Origin: Pedobacter indicus
Lineage (GTDB): Bacteria > Bacteroidota > Bacteroidia > Sphingobacteriales > Sphingobacteriaceae
Assembly (NCBI RefSeq): GCF_003449035.1
Contig: NZ_QRGB01000001.1
Coordinates: 3,348,001 to 3,412,000 of the forward strand
Length of the DNA: 64,000 bases
Direction: 5' to 3'
The position numbers were made by a program, and so were the translations under genes. This document shows, one piece after another, positions 45,937 through 55,221 of the stretch. How positions within the stretch are numbered: position 1 is the stretch's first letter; each line of letters opens with the position of its first letter. Below the pieces are notes generated by a model that was not told the origin of the DNA, did no database searches, and saw nothing but the letters and a program-made list of their open reading frames with translations.

Positions 45937-46755
45937 CTAAAATTTCAAATGTTTCACCGTTAACTTATGTTCAATTAATTGCTTCAACGATTCGATACCG
46001 ATTTTCAGGTGAGACTCAACAAAGTCAGCACTAACTTTTGAATCGCTTTCTCCTGTTTTCACTCCTTCTGGAACCATTGGCTGATCCGATATCAAGAGCA
46101 GAGCGCCCGTCGGTATCTTGTTAGCAAATCCGACCGAGAAAATAGTTGCCGTCTCCATATCTACCGCCATTGCTCTCAATTGTTTAAGGTACTTTTTGAA
46201 ACCTTTGTCATGCTCCCAAACACGTCTGTTCGTCGTATATACTGTGCCGGTCCAATAATCAAGTGAATGGTCACGAATAGTCGTCGAAATTGCCTTCTGT
46301 AGCGCAAAGGCAGGTAAAGCCGGAACTTCGGGCGGGAAATAATCATTCGACGTACCTTCACCCCGTATAGCAGCAATTGGCAGCACCAGATCTCCTATAT
46401 TATTCTTTTTTTTAATGCCCCCCGCCTTACCCAGAAACAATACCGCTTTCGGTTGAATTGCAGATAAGAGATCCATTACTGTGGCAGCAACCGGGCTTCC
46501 CATCCCAAAATTGATGATCGTGATCCCATCTGCGGTGACACTCTGCATCGGCTTATCCAATCCGAAAATCGGTGCATTGTCATGCCATTCTGAAAACAAC
46601 TTCAAATAGTTCGAAAAATTAGTCAGCAAGATATAACTACCGAACTCATCCAAAGATCGACCTGTATATCGGGGCAACCAATTTTCAACGATTTCCTCTT
46701 TCGTTTTCAGTCCAACTTGGACGGGGCTTTGATTTATATCTTCTTTCTCATTCAT
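45937..46755 (-). CDS. amn: AMP nucleosidase
   Basis: 272 residues of the phosphorylase/nucleosidase superfamily (PF01048). It resembles the short AMP nucleosidase of Bacteroidota: IINFGMGSPVAATVMDLL, VLFLGKAGGIKKKNNIGDLV, AIRGEGTSNDYFPPEVPA, AMAVDMETATIFSVGFANKI and LLISDQPMVPEGVKT with the catalytic Asp. It hydrolyses AMP to adenine and ribose 5-phosphate, recycling adenine nucleotides. It lacks the long N-terminal domain of the Escherichia coli enzyme. Confidence 0.85.
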   Translation of the reverse strand: MNEKEDINQSPVQVGLKTKEEIVENWLPRYTGRSLDEFGSYILLTNFSNYLKLFSEWHDNAPIFGLDKPMQSVTADGITIINFGMGSPVAATVMDLLSAIQPKAVLFLGKAGGIKKKNNIGDLVLPIAAIRGEGTSNDYFPPEVPALPAFALQKAISTTIRDHSLDYWTGTVYTTNRRVWEHDKGFKKYLKQLRAMAVDMETATIFSVGFANKIPTGALLLISDQPMVPEGVKTGESDSKVSADFVESHLKIGIESLKQLIEHKLTVKHLKF

Positions 46756-46779
46756 GACTATTTACAGCTATTTATAAAT

Positions 46780-46811
46780 ATAAAAAAAGTCCCCGTAATT
46801 ACGGGGACCTT
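46780..46811 (-). terminator. Terminator of clpPX
   Basis: The 20-base perfect palindrome GTCCCCGTAATTACGGGGAC (46789-46808) is followed on the minus strand by seven Ts. It separates clpX from amn. Confidence 0.85.
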
Positions 46812-46852
46812 GCAATTTTAATGACGGATACTTACCAATTTATGAGTGAAAA

Positions 46853-48100
46853 TTACGCAGCCCTCAGCTTATCGACATCTGATTTATCGAACTTCTCCCG
46901 TGCATATTCCAAGGTAATCCGCAGCGTATCTTCATTTTTATTTTTTTGAGATGGCACCTCAAACATAGCGTCCAACATAATTGCTTCACAGATTGCCCTT
47001 AATCCACGCGCTCCCAAATTGAACTCCATCGCTTTATCTACTATAAACGCAAACACTTCCTCATCAAACTCAAGCTTTACGTTCTCATAAGCAAATAACT
47101 TAACATACTGCTTGATTAAGGCGTTCTTTGGTTGCGTTAAGATACTTAGAAGCGTATCCCGATCCAGCGGATTTAAAAATGTAATTGCCGGTAATCGGCC
47201 AATCAATTCCGGTATTAAACCAAATGCCCTTAGATCCTGGGGAGTAATGTATTTATGCAAGTTATCTAAATCAATATCTGCTCCGTTAGATGACATTTTA
47301 TAACCAACCGCTGTGGTACGCAAACGCTTCGCTATCCGCTTCTCGATACCATCGAAAGCCCCACCGCATATAAATAAGATATTCGTCGTATTAACAGCAA
47401 TCATCTTTTGATCCGGGTGCTTACGTCCACCCTGGGGTGGTACATTCACGCTTGTTCCCTCTAGAATCTTCAACAATGCCTGCTGAACACCCTCACCAGA
47501 AACATCCCTCGTTATTGAAGGATTCCCGCTTTTACGAGCTATTTTATCAATTTCGTCAATGTATACAATCCCTCGTTCTGCTGCCGCTACATCATAATCA
47601 GCTGCCTGCAGCAAACGTGTCAAAATACTTTCAACATCCTCACCAACATAGCCAGCTTCTGTTAATACCGTCGCATCAACTATACTAAAAGGTACATTCA
47701 GCACCTTTGCAATCGTTTTTGCCAACAAGGTCTTACCTGTTCCCGTCTGTCCTACCATGATGATATTAGACTTTTCAATCTCAATCCCATCTTCATCCAC
47801 CTTCTGGCTTAGTCGCTTATAGTGGTTATAAACAGCAACCGACAATACGCGTTTTGCTTCGTTTTGTCCAATCACGTACTCATCAAGATGCTTTTTTATA
47901 TCTGCAGGCTTCAAAAGCTTCAACGCACCTTCAATAGCCCTGCTTTTTTCAGCACCCGTAGCTTCGGCGAGCAACTCATTTGCCTGCGTAATACATTTAT
48001 CACAAATGTAGACACCATCACCATTAATCAGCAACATGGTATCCTTTCGGGCCCGGCCACAAAAAGAACAAACTACTTCTTTTTCCTTACTTTTTGCCAT
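46853..48100 (-). CDS. clpX: ATP-dependent unfoldase ClpX
   Basis: 415 residues. N-terminal zinc-binding domain with C-x2-C...C-x2-C ([10 protein letters not shown], then YICDKCI), AAA+ Walker [14 protein letters not shown], Walker [12 protein letters not shown], pore loop [10 protein letters not shown] and the sensor segments in [12 protein letters not shown] and [12 protein letters not shown]. The IGF-like ClpP-docking loop is not confidently identified. It unfolds tagged substrates for ClpP. It overlaps the end of clpP by 14 bases. Confidence 0.96.
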   Translation of the reverse strand: MAKSKEKEVVCSFCGRARKDTMLLINGDGVYICDKCITQANELLAEATGAEKSRAIEGALKLLKPADIKKHLDEYVIGQNEAKRVLSVAVYNHYKRLSQKVDEDGIEIEKSNIIMVGQTGTGKTLLAKTIAKVLNVPFSIVDATVLTEAGYVGEDVESILTRLLQAADYDVAAAERGIVYIDEIDKIARKSGNPSITRDVSGEGVQQALLKILEGTSVNVPPQGGRKHPDQKMIAVNTTNILFICGGAFDGIEKRIAKRLRTTAVGYKMSSNGADIDLDNLHKYITPQDLRAFGLIPELIGRLPAITFLNPLDRDTLLSILTQPKNALIKQYVKLFAYENVKLEFDEEVFAFIVDKAMEFNLGARGLRAICEAIMLDAMFEVPSQKNKNEDTLRITLEYAREKFDKSDVDKLRAA

Positions 48101-48797
48101 TGTCTTTTTTCTTTCCTTTTAATACTTCATCAACCATCCCATGCTCCTTCGCTTCTTCAGAAGTCATCCAGAAATCACGGTCAGAAGATTTTTCTACCCA
48201 CTCGTATGATTTTCCCGAATGCCTTGAAATAATCGAATAAAGTTCCTTTTTCAATTTTAGCATCTCTCGTAGGTTGATCTCCATATCAGAAGCCACACCT
48301 TGTGCACCACCTGATGGCTGATGGATCATAACGCGGGAGTGTTCCAATGCCGCTCGTTTACCTTCAGCTCCAGCCACCAATAGAACTGCCCCCATCGAAG
48401 CAGCCATCCCCGTACAGATTGTTGCAACATCAGGAGAAATGTATTGCATCGTGTCATAAATCCCCATACCAGCATATACACTACCCCCCGGAGAGTTGAT
48501 ATAAATCTGAATATCACGCTGATTATCTGCTGATTGAAGAAACAAAAGCTGAGCTTGAATGATATTGGCGACATGATCTGTCACTGCATCCCCTAAAAAG
48601 ATGATGCGATCCATCATCAAACGTGAAAACACGTCCATCTGAGCAACATTTAATTGTCTTTCTTCAATGATATATGGAGTCATTGATAATGGCACGTGCT
48701 TATTTTCCACTCTGGAAATAAACCCATCAACATGTTGACTACCTATGCGGTGATGTTTGATTGCATATTTTCTAAATTCTTTTTTATCGATACTCAT
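48087..48797 (-). CDS. clpP: ATP-dependent protease proteolytic subunit ClpP
   Basis: 236 residues. Catalytic Ser134 in [15 protein letters not shown], His159 in [11 protein letters not shown] and the Asp in SDRDFWM. It is about 40 residues longer than Escherichia coli ClpP because of a charged N-terminal extension (1-40) and a Lys-rich tail ([11 protein letters not shown]). It forms the tetradecameric chamber with ClpX. The operon is clpP-clpX with tig one transcript upstream. Confidence 0.95.
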   Translation of the reverse strand: MSIDKKEFRKYAIKHHRIGSQHVDGFISRVENKHVPLSMTPYIIEERQLNVAQMDVFSRLMMDRIIFLGDAVTDHVANIIQAQLLFLQSADNQRDIQIYINSPGGSVYAGMGIYDTMQYISPDVATICTGMAASMGAVLLVAGAEGKRAALEHSRVMIHQPSGGAQGVASDMEINLREMLKLKKELYSIISRHSGKSYEWVEKSSDRDFWMTSEEAKEHGMVDEVLKGKKKDNGKK

Positions 48798-48943
48798 AAT
48801 GATTTGTTTTAATATTTAAGACGAATAAATATATAGATTAAGGATAAGCAAAAAAACTAGAATTACAAAAACTGAGCCATCGAGTATCCAACGCCAAAAG
48901 CTGCCAAAATGCCCGACCGTCAGAGTTATAACGTCTATTATAT

Positions 48944-48977
48944 CAAAAAAGCCATACTGGAATCAGCATGGCTTTTT
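48944..48977 (-). terminator. Terminator of tig
   Basis: On the minus strand AAAAAGCCATGCTG pairs imperfectly with CAGTATGGCTTTTT, followed by T-rich sequence. It lies between tig and clpP. Confidence 0.75.
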
Positions 48978-48994
48978 AAATTTTTTCTAAAATT

Positions 48995-50332
48995 TTACTT
49001 TAATTCAAGAAACTCGTTGTACGGAATTTCTTTCTTTTCAAGTTTTACGATACCTTTCAAATGATCGAATACTTTCAACGCTTTTACCTCTTCAAACAAA
49101 CGATTTGCTTGTTCTTTATCCTGAAGCAATTGCATGGCATATTGTGATAATTGCTCGTCAGGAAGATCCTGCTGTCCGTACATTTTTAGCTGGGCAGACA
49201 ACCGATCTTTTGCAGCAGCTACCACTTCTTCGTACTGGATCTCCAATTTATTTTCGTTGATGATCTTGTTCTCTATCAAAGTCCATTTCAGGTTCTTTAC
49301 GAAATCATCATAGCCTTCTGCTATTTCTTCATCCGTCAACTTTTCATTCGTTGCTTTTAACCAACGCTTCAAAAATTCATCCGGGAATTCTGCTTTCACA
49401 CGATCCATTCCCATTGTATACATATCATTCTGAAGCTTTTGATCTGCGTTTTGAACGAACATGCTTTCAATTTCTTCTTGTACTTTCGCCTTGAATTCTT
49501 CTTCAGTTTTTACCGTTCCTTCACCGTAAATTTTATCGAAAAACTCTTGATCCATCTCAGCTTCTTCTAGACGGTTCACATTTTCAACCTTCAGGTTAAA
49601 TGTTCCCACTAAGTCCGCCACTTGGTCTTCCTCAATATCCAAAAGTCTGGCAACAGTGCTCTCATCATACGCTTTCTTCAAATCGATCAGAACAACATCA
49701 TCCTTTTTCAATCCTACTAAGTTCTTTTTGATTTTCTTATCATCGATGATATCTGTTCGTACGGATGTTGTCTTCACGATACCGTTCTCAATAGATTCAC
49801 CCTTCGCATCCACCTGAGTCAACTCACCATATAGTACATCGTTCTCTTCTGACACTTCTGGGTTCGAACGCTTACCATAGCTTTTTCTTAAGTTAGAAAT
49901 ACGGGAGTTCAATGTCTCGTCATCTGCCTTAATCACATACTCTGTAAGCGTATCTTTTTCAGTGAATGGAATCTCTACTTTTGGGGCTAAACCAATTTCA
50001 TATTTGAAATTATAATCATCTTCAAAACCCCATGTATACTGTGTATCCTCTTCTTTTGGAAGTGGCTGACCCAAAATCTCTAATTTATTTTCAGTAAGGT
50101 AATCGTTTAAGCTATTGCTTACTAGTTTATTAATCTCATCGATCAAAATCGCCTTACCATACGTTCTTTTAATATGTGAAACAGGTACCATTCCCGGACG
50201 GAACCCTGGTAACTTAGCTTGCTTTGCCTGACTTTTTATAGCACTGTCGACTTGACTTTTATAGTCTTCCGGTTTTAATTCGATACTGACTACTGCATTC
50301 AAGTCATCGATGTTCTCTTGAGAAATATTCAT
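48995..50332 (-). CDS. tig: Trigger factor
   Basis: 445 residues. The ribosome-binding domain carries LPGFRPGMVPVSHIKRTYG, the equivalent of the GFRxGxxP signature that docks at the tunnel exit. The central PPIase-like domain (about 150-250) is degenerate, with VLYGELTQVD as its start, and may lack isomerase activity. The C-terminal helical chaperone domain follows. It binds nascent chains. Position before clpP-clpX is common across bacteria. Confidence 0.9.
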   Translation of the reverse strand: MNISQENIDDLNAVVSIELKPEDYKSQVDSAIKSQAKQAKLPGFRPGMVPVSHIKRTYGKAILIDEINKLVSNSLNDYLTENKLEILGQPLPKEEDTQYTWGFEDDYNFKYEIGLAPKVEIPFTEKDTLTEYVIKADDETLNSRISNLRKSYGKRSNPEVSEENDVLYGELTQVDAKGESIENGIVKTTSVRTDIIDDKKIKKNLVGLKKDDVVLIDLKKAYDESTVARLLDIEEDQVADLVGTFNLKVENVNRLEEAEMDQEFFDKIYGEGTVKTEEEFKAKVQEEIESMFVQNADQKLQNDMYTMGMDRVKAEFPDEFLKRWLKATNEKLTDEEIAEGYDDFVKNLKWTLIENKIINENKLEIQYEEVVAAAKDRLSAQLKMYGQQDLPDEQLSQYAMQLLQDKEQANRLFEEVKALKVFDHLKGIVKLEKKEIPYNEFLELK

Positions 50333-50409
50333 AGCTGCTATTACGTTTGTCTTTACGTTAATTATTTATTTAACAAAAATTCCCCCCGATTATGTCGAGA
50401 GGAATCAAG

Positions 50410-50491
50410 TGCGGAAGAAGGGACTCGAACCCCCACGCCGTGAGGCGCCAGATCCTAAGTCTGGTGCGGCTACCAATTACGCCACTTCCGC
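50410..50491 (-). tRNA. tRNA-Leu(UAG)
   Basis: 82 bases. Acceptor GCGGAAG/CTTCCGC, anticodon stem CCAGA/TCTGG with loop CTTAGGA (anticodon TAG) and a T arm GGGGG-TTCGAGT-CCC. No CCA is encoded. It lies directly upstream of tig on the same strand. Confidence 0.95.
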
Positions 50492-50852
50492 AGGTATAGG
50501 ACTAATTATGGATTGCAAAGGTAGTACCTTTTATTAAAAATCAAAAACATTTTTAATATTTTTCTTCTCCCTAGATTCATTATTAAACCTACCCCGAATT
50601 CATTATTAAATCGATCTGATGATGTTTCTCACTCGTTCATAACAAAGCGTGGTTTAACGGTGGTTAAACTGACGTTAAACAGTCCTTTTACTACAGTTTA
50701 ACCACTGTTAGAGGACTGTTCAACCACTGTTTGACCACTGTACTTCTGGTACAAGTTAAGAATCTTTCCTTAAAGTGTATCGTCCGTAATTACATTCAGA
50801 TTTCTATGCTCCTTTATTTTTTATTATTTTTAGCCATTCAATCAATGTAAGC
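50492..50852. other. Gene-free stretch with repeated TTTAACCACTGT motif
   Basis: About 360 bases between tRNA-Leu and the lipoprotein gene. It holds the repeat cluster at 50657-50741 and otherwise only AT-rich sequence. Confidence 0.5.
50657..50741 (+). repeat. Cluster of four 12-bp repeats
   Basis: Three direct copies (TTTAACCACTGT at 50697-50708, TTCAACCACTGT at 50719-50730, TTTGACCACTGT at 50730-50741) and one inverted copy (ACGGTGGTTAAA at 50657-50668). Spacing of 22 bases between the first two suggests protein-binding sites on one helix face. Confidence 0.6.
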
Positions 50853-51485
50853 ATGAAAGCATTCCCTGTATTTATCATCGCACTCTTATTATTTGCGTCT
50901 TGTAACAATCGCAACAACCAACAAGGCGGCGATCAGGCTGACTCCGCAAACGTGTCAGCTGATACTACGAACATGCGCGTAGACAAAACAGACCTGACTC
51001 AGCTAAGTCTTGAGATCCTAAAGGATTTTAAAAACAAGAACTATGAGGCGCTTGTCCAGTATATTCACCCTGATGAAGGCGTTCGCTTCTCACCTTATGC
51101 ATTCATAGAGCCCGATACGCATGTTCAACTGTCGTCAGCTGACTTTCTCTCGGCGGTCAATAGCAATGAAAAAAGAATCTGGGGCAGTTTTGACGGTACG
51201 GGGGATGAGATTAATATGACAGCAAAGGAATATTTTGAGAGGTTTGTCTATGATGTTGATTTTCTTGAACCCGAGACCTTTAGTATTAATGAAACCATAT
51301 CATCAGGGAATAGCCTAAACAACCAAGCCGAGATTTACCCGGGAACGCAGTATACTGAAAGTCACTTTTCCGGCTTTGAAGAAAAATACAACGGAATGGA
51401 CTGGCGTGCGCTCCGGTTGATCTTCAAACAAGTAAACGGCAACTACTACTTAGTGGGTATTGTGCATGACGAGTGGACTATTTAG
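50853..51485 (+). CDS. Lipoprotein of unknown function
   Basis: 210 residues. Signal with Cys17 (LLLFASCNNR) and an Asn/Gln/Asp-rich linker (18-45). The rest looks like a single small domain (LEILKDFKNKNYEALVQYIH, then YNGMDWRALRLIFKQVNGNYY ending in GIVHDEWTI), reminiscent of NTF2-like folds. I do not recognise a family. It has its own upstream region with the repeat cluster. Confidence 0.65.
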   Translation: MKAFPVFIIALLLFASCNNRNNQQGGDQADSANVSADTTNMRVDKTDLTQLSLEILKDFKNKNYEALVQYIHPDEGVRFSPYAFIEPDTHVQLSSADFLSAVNSNEKRIWGSFDGTGDEINMTAKEYFERFVYDVDFLEPETFSINETISSGNSLNNQAEIYPGTQYTESHFSGFEEKYNGMDWRALRLIFKQVNGNYYLVGIVHDEWTI

Positions 51486-51584
51486 GGCAAATAGCGATCA
51501 GGCTGTGAATAACAAACCCATTGTTGATAAATAATTGTTCGGCTCACAGAATAAAACAATAGATTTGTCTTGATGTAAAATCAT

Positions 51585-51690
51585 AGCGATCAGGTATTAC
51601 ACTGGTAATAAAAAAGGGGAATCGTGTGAAATTCATGAGCTGTCGCGCAACTGTAAGTAGGAAATTTTCTATAAGCCAGATCACCTTCCT
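51585..51690 (+). ncRNA. Cobalamin riboswitch
   Basis: The core matches the cobalamin aptamer: GGGGAATCGTGTGAAATTC (51616-51634), AGCTG and GCAACTGTAA (51647-51656), then AAGCCAGATCACC (51673-51685), the B12-box region. The expression platform should lie in 51690-51830. The next genes are nrdB and nrdA, so B12 would control class I ribonucleotide reductase. The core boundaries are approximate. Confidence 0.82.
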
Positions 51691-51830
51691 TTTTCGCTAG
51701 ACTTTGCTTTCGCAAAAAAAGTAAATGTCCGAATGAATACTTAAAGGTATTATTTTAACACCCTGCACCCGTATCCGTTTGTACATCCTACTTTTTTGAA
51801 TTGAGTTTTCAAATTAAAATACAAAGTAGT

Positions 51831-52805
51831 ATGAGCATTTTTAACAAAAGGGTAAACTACAAGCCTTTCGAATACCCCGAGATCCTGAGTTTCACAGAGG
51901 CTATCAATCGGTCATTCTGGGTACATTCTGAAGTAGATTTTACGGCCGATATCCAAGACTTCCATTCACATTTAGATGATAATGAGAAAGAGGTGATCAA
52001 GAAAAGTTTATTGGCTATTGCCCAAATAGAGGTGGCTGTTAAATCTTTTTGGGGAAACCTTTACCATCACCTTCCAAAGCCTGAATTCAATGGTTTGGGA
52101 AGTACCTTTGCTGAATGTGAATTCAGGCATTCAGAGGCCTATTCAAGATTATTGGATGTATTGGGATATAACAATGAATTTGAAGAATTGATTAATGTCC
52201 CGGTGATTAAAAAGCGGGTCAACTACCTTTCGGAGGCTCTGGCACATACCAAATCTGAAGATGAGAAAGAATACCTTTTTTCGTTGATTCTGTTTTCTAT
52301 CCTCATCGAGAATGTATCCCTGTTCAGTCAATTCGCTATTATCTTGTCCTTTACACGTTTTAAGGGCGTGATGAAAAATATAAGCAACATTATTGCCTGG
52401 ACATCGGTCGACGAACAGATTCATGCCAATGCGGGTATTTACATTGTCAACAAAATCAAAGAAGAGTTTCCCGAATATTTTGATGAGGGTACGAAAAAAC
52501 GTATTTCTGACATTGTATTAAATTCAATTGAGGTCGAAGCAGAAATCCTTGACTGGATTTTTGAACGAGGGGAAATCGAAACGGTCAATAAAACCAATCT
52601 CCTGAACTTCATGAAATATCGTGCAGACGATAGCTTACGCCGAATTGGTTTACCGAGGGTCTTCAATGTATCGGAGAGCGACTACCAACCTATGGTATGG
52701 TTTGAAGAGGAGGTCTTTGCCAACAGCATGGACGATTTCTTTGCAAAGCGGCCAGTGGACTACACAAAACATGATAAAAGTATTACGGCAAACGATCTGT
52801 TCTAA
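51831..52805 (+). CDS. nrdB: Class I ribonucleotide reductase, small (R2) subunit
   Basis: 324 residues from ATG at 51831 (MSIFNKRVNYKPFEY). A start 30 bases earlier is less likely. Ferritin-like R2: ligand Asp36 in SEVDF, then E97-F-R-H100-S-E-A-Y104, which aligns with the Glu, His and radical Tyr of Escherichia coli R2, and later Glu in SILIENVSLFSQF and the Glu/His in DEQIHANAGIY. The Tyr indicates a tyrosyl-radical (class Ia-like) enzyme. It has no N-terminal ATP-cone. It precedes nrdA, the reverse of the usual order. Confidence 0.92.
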   Translation: MSIFNKRVNYKPFEYPEILSFTEAINRSFWVHSEVDFTADIQDFHSHLDDNEKEVIKKSLLAIAQIEVAVKSFWGNLYHHLPKPEFNGLGSTFAECEFRHSEAYSRLLDVLGYNNEFEELINVPVIKKRVNYLSEALAHTKSEDEKEYLFSLILFSILIENVSLFSQFAIILSFTRFKGVMKNISNIIAWTSVDEQIHANAGIYIVNKIKEEFPEYFDEGTKKRISDIVLNSIEVEAEILDWIFERGEIETVNKTNLLNFMKYRADDSLRRIGLPRVFNVSESDYQPMVWFEEEVFANSMDDFFAKRPVDYTKHDKSITANDLF

Positions 52806-52846
52806 AAAACGCATAATTCCTGTTAAAAAATATATAATTGACGAAG

Positions 52847-54493
52847 ATGGAAAGACTTTGGTGGTTAAATGAAGAAAGTCAGCAAATCCTGAACCGGGGC
52901 TATTTGTTGAAAGGAGAAACGACTAAAACGGCTATCGAGCGGATAGCAATGGCAGCTGCCAAACGACTCTATAAGCCTGAACTTTGCGAACCCTTTATCG
53001 AGATGATCGAAAAAGGATGGATGAGCCTAAGCTCACCCATTTGGGCCAATATGGGTACAGAAAGAGGTCTACCGATCTCTTGTTTCAATGTGTATGTACC
53101 TGATTATATTGAAGGCATCACCCATAAACTCGGCGAAGTAATCATGCAGACCAAAATTGGCGGGGGGACGTCGGGTTATTTTGGCGAGCTTCGCGAACGT
53201 GGCAGTGCGGTTACTGATAATGGCAAAAGTAGTGGAGCGGTAAGTTTCATGAAACTATTTGATACGGCCATGGACACCATCTCGCAAGGCGGTGTGCGGC
53301 GCGGAGCATTCGCTGCTTATCTGGATATTGACCATCCGGATATCGGTGAGTTCCTGGAGATCAAGAACATTGGAAATCCCATACAAAATCTATTCACCGG
53401 TATCTGTATACCCGATTACTGGATGCAGGATATGATCGATGGCGATATGGACAAACGTAAGATTTGGGCGAAGGTACTGGAAAGCCGCCAGCAAAAGGGT
53501 CTACCCTATTTATTGTTCTCCGATAATATTAACCGAAATAAACCCCAGGTTTATAAGGATAAGAACCTGAAAATATATTCAAGCAATCTGTGTTCAGAGA
53601 TTGCCTTACCGTCGAGTATCGACGAGTCCTTTATTTGCTGCCTATCATCGATGAACTTAGAGCTTTATGATGAATGGAAAGATACGGGAGCGGTTCGACT
53701 GGCGACTTTCTTTCTGGATGCCGTGCTTCAAGAGTTTATTGCTAAAACAGAAGACAATTACTACTTAGCTTCAGCAAATCGCTTTGCGAAAAGACACCGT
53801 GCGCTAGGATTAGGTGTGATGGGCTGGCATTCATACCTTCAAAAAAACATGATCCCCTTCGAGGGCATGGAGGCCAAGCAACTGACTACAAAAATTTTCA
53901 AAGATATCAGCGAAAAAGCAGAAAAAGCCAGTGCGGAGCTAGCAAATATCTATGGTGAGCCCGATCTGTTAAAAGGTTACGGAAAAAGAAATACCACCTT
54001 AATGGCAATTGCTCCTACCACTTCTTCTTCAGCAATTCTAGGTCAAACGTCACCAGGGATCGAACCTTTCAGTAGCAACTATTACAAAGCCGGCCTTGCG
54101 AAAGGTAATTTTATGCGGAAAAACAAATACCTGCGCCAGCTTTTGATTGAAAAAGGCATAGACAATGAGGATATTTGGCGCAGTATCATGTTGAACCATG
54201 GTAGTGTACAACACCTTACCGAATTGAGCGACGAAGAAAAATCTGTTTTCAAAACATTTAAAGAGATCAGTCAGCTTGAGATCATCCAACAGGCGTCTAT
54301 CCGACAAAAGTACATTGATCAGGCGCAAAGCCTCAACCTCAATATTCCGTCGAACCTGCCGGTTAAGGATGTCAATATGTTAATGATAGAAGCATGGAAA
54401 TTGGGGGTCAAGAGTCTTTATTACCAACGTAGCCAAAGTGTTTCGAAGGAGTTCATAGCCAATATGGTCACTTGCGTAAGCTGTGAAGCTTAA
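52847..54493 (+). CDS. nrdA: Class I ribonucleotide reductase, large (R1) subunit, no ATP-cone
   Basis: 548 residues from ATG at 52847 (MERLWWLNEESQQIL). Active site: Cys79 in LPISCFN, thiyl Cys249 and Glu251 in SNLCSEIALP, and a CC pair in SFICCLSSMNL. The C-terminal CVSCEA (Cys543 and Cys546) is the shuttle that passes electrons from thioredoxin or glutaredoxin. It is about 200 residues shorter than Escherichia coli NrdA because the N-terminal ATP-cone is absent. It makes deoxyribonucleotides with the R2 encoded just before it. Confidence 0.92.
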   Translation: MERLWWLNEESQQILNRGYLLKGETTKTAIERIAMAAAKRLYKPELCEPFIEMIEKGWMSLSSPIWANMGTERGLPISCFNVYVPDYIEGITHKLGEVIMQTKIGGGTSGYFGELRERGSAVTDNGKSSGAVSFMKLFDTAMDTISQGGVRRGAFAAYLDIDHPDIGEFLEIKNIGNPIQNLFTGICIPDYWMQDMIDGDMDKRKIWAKVLESRQQKGLPYLLFSDNINRNKPQVYKDKNLKIYSSNLCSEIALPSSIDESFICCLSSMNLELYDEWKDTGAVRLATFFLDAVLQEFIAKTEDNYYLASANRFAKRHRALGLGVMGWHSYLQKNMIPFEGMEAKQLTTKIFKDISEKAEKASAELANIYGEPDLLKGYGKRNTTLMAIAPTTSSSAILGQTSPGIEPFSSNYYKAGLAKGNFMRKNKYLRQLLIEKGIDNEDIWRSIMLNHGSVQHLTELSDEEKSVFKTFKEISQLEIIQQASIRQKYIDQAQSLNLNIPSNLPVKDVNMLMIEAWKLGVKSLYYQRSQSVSKEFIANMVTCVSCEA

Positions 54494-54564
54494 TTTTATT
54501 TTAAGAAGCTCTCGTTAGGGAGCGAGCTGCATTTAATTATTATATTAGGGTAAATTTTGTTTGT

Positions 54565-55149
54565 ATGAAAGCATCCATATTTACCCTTTTTTTATGTGTC
54601 TGCATTGGCAGCCTTCAGGCTCAAGAAATACCTTTTAACAAGGAGAGCGGAAAAATAGAATATGCTGGTACTGTAACCAAACAGGGAACGCAAGATGCCT
54701 TGTATTCGGAAATAAAGGCATGGATAACGCAGACCTTTAAGTCGGCCGAGGAAGTTATGTTGACAGATGACCCGCAAGCAGGCAAACTAAGCTTACAGGG
54801 TTTGAGTTATATCAGTCTTGATCCAGCTAGTGACCAAGACACAGCCCTGATAGATGTCCCCGTGCACTTCAACCTATTATTCGACGTACAGGACAATGGC
54901 TATCGTTATTTAATTAGTGATATCTATTTTGAATATCAAGAACTGATCATACCTATGGAAGAAACCTTACTGACCCCTACTCAGCAAGAGCGGATCATCC
55001 GAGACAGATTGATCGAAAGTCCCCTTTCCGAAGAAGAGACTGCAGCTCTGGTACGTGAAGAACTTGACCGTTACCGACAGTATAAGAATAAAAGTCGGTC
55101 AACGTTTAATGGGATTGAATGGTTGATAAAGGAGGGGCTGGCTGAGTGA
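54565..55149 (+). CDS. DUF4468 domain protein
   Basis: 194 residues with a signal peptide (1-19, ending LQAQ). The DUF4468 (TBP-like fold) region covers about 24-130: IPFNKESGKIEYAGTVTKQG, YSEIKAWITQTFKSAEEVML and VHFNLLFDVQDNGYRYLISD. A charged C-terminal part with SPLSEEETAALVREEL follows. Exported, function unknown. It stands 71 bases after nrdA but has no clear link to it. Confidence 0.75.
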   Translation: MKASIFTLFLCVCIGSLQAQEIPFNKESGKIEYAGTVTKQGTQDALYSEIKAWITQTFKSAEEVMLTDDPQAGKLSLQGLSYISLDPASDQDTALIDVPVHFNLLFDVQDNGYRYLISDIYFEYQELIIPMEETLLTPTQQERIIRDRLIESPLSEEETAALVREELDRYRQYKNKSRSTFNGIEWLIKEGLAE

Positions 55150-55192
55150 AAGAAGACATAAAACAACATATCTTTATTTGACAAACAAATAT

Positions 55193-55200
55193 TATCTTTG
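55193..55200 (+). promoter_or_regulatory. Candidate -7 element for the LRR lipoprotein gene
   Basis: TATCTTTG, 21 bases before the ATG at 55222. The inverted repeat GGTTTA-CGC-TAAACC (55200-55214) overlaps its end and could be an operator. Confidence 0.4.
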
Positions 55201-55221
55201 GTTTACGCTAAACCAATATAA

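Noticed and set aside
52621-52872. 83-codon ORF bridging nrdB and nrdA
   Set aside because: It is out of frame with both real genes and has no family features.
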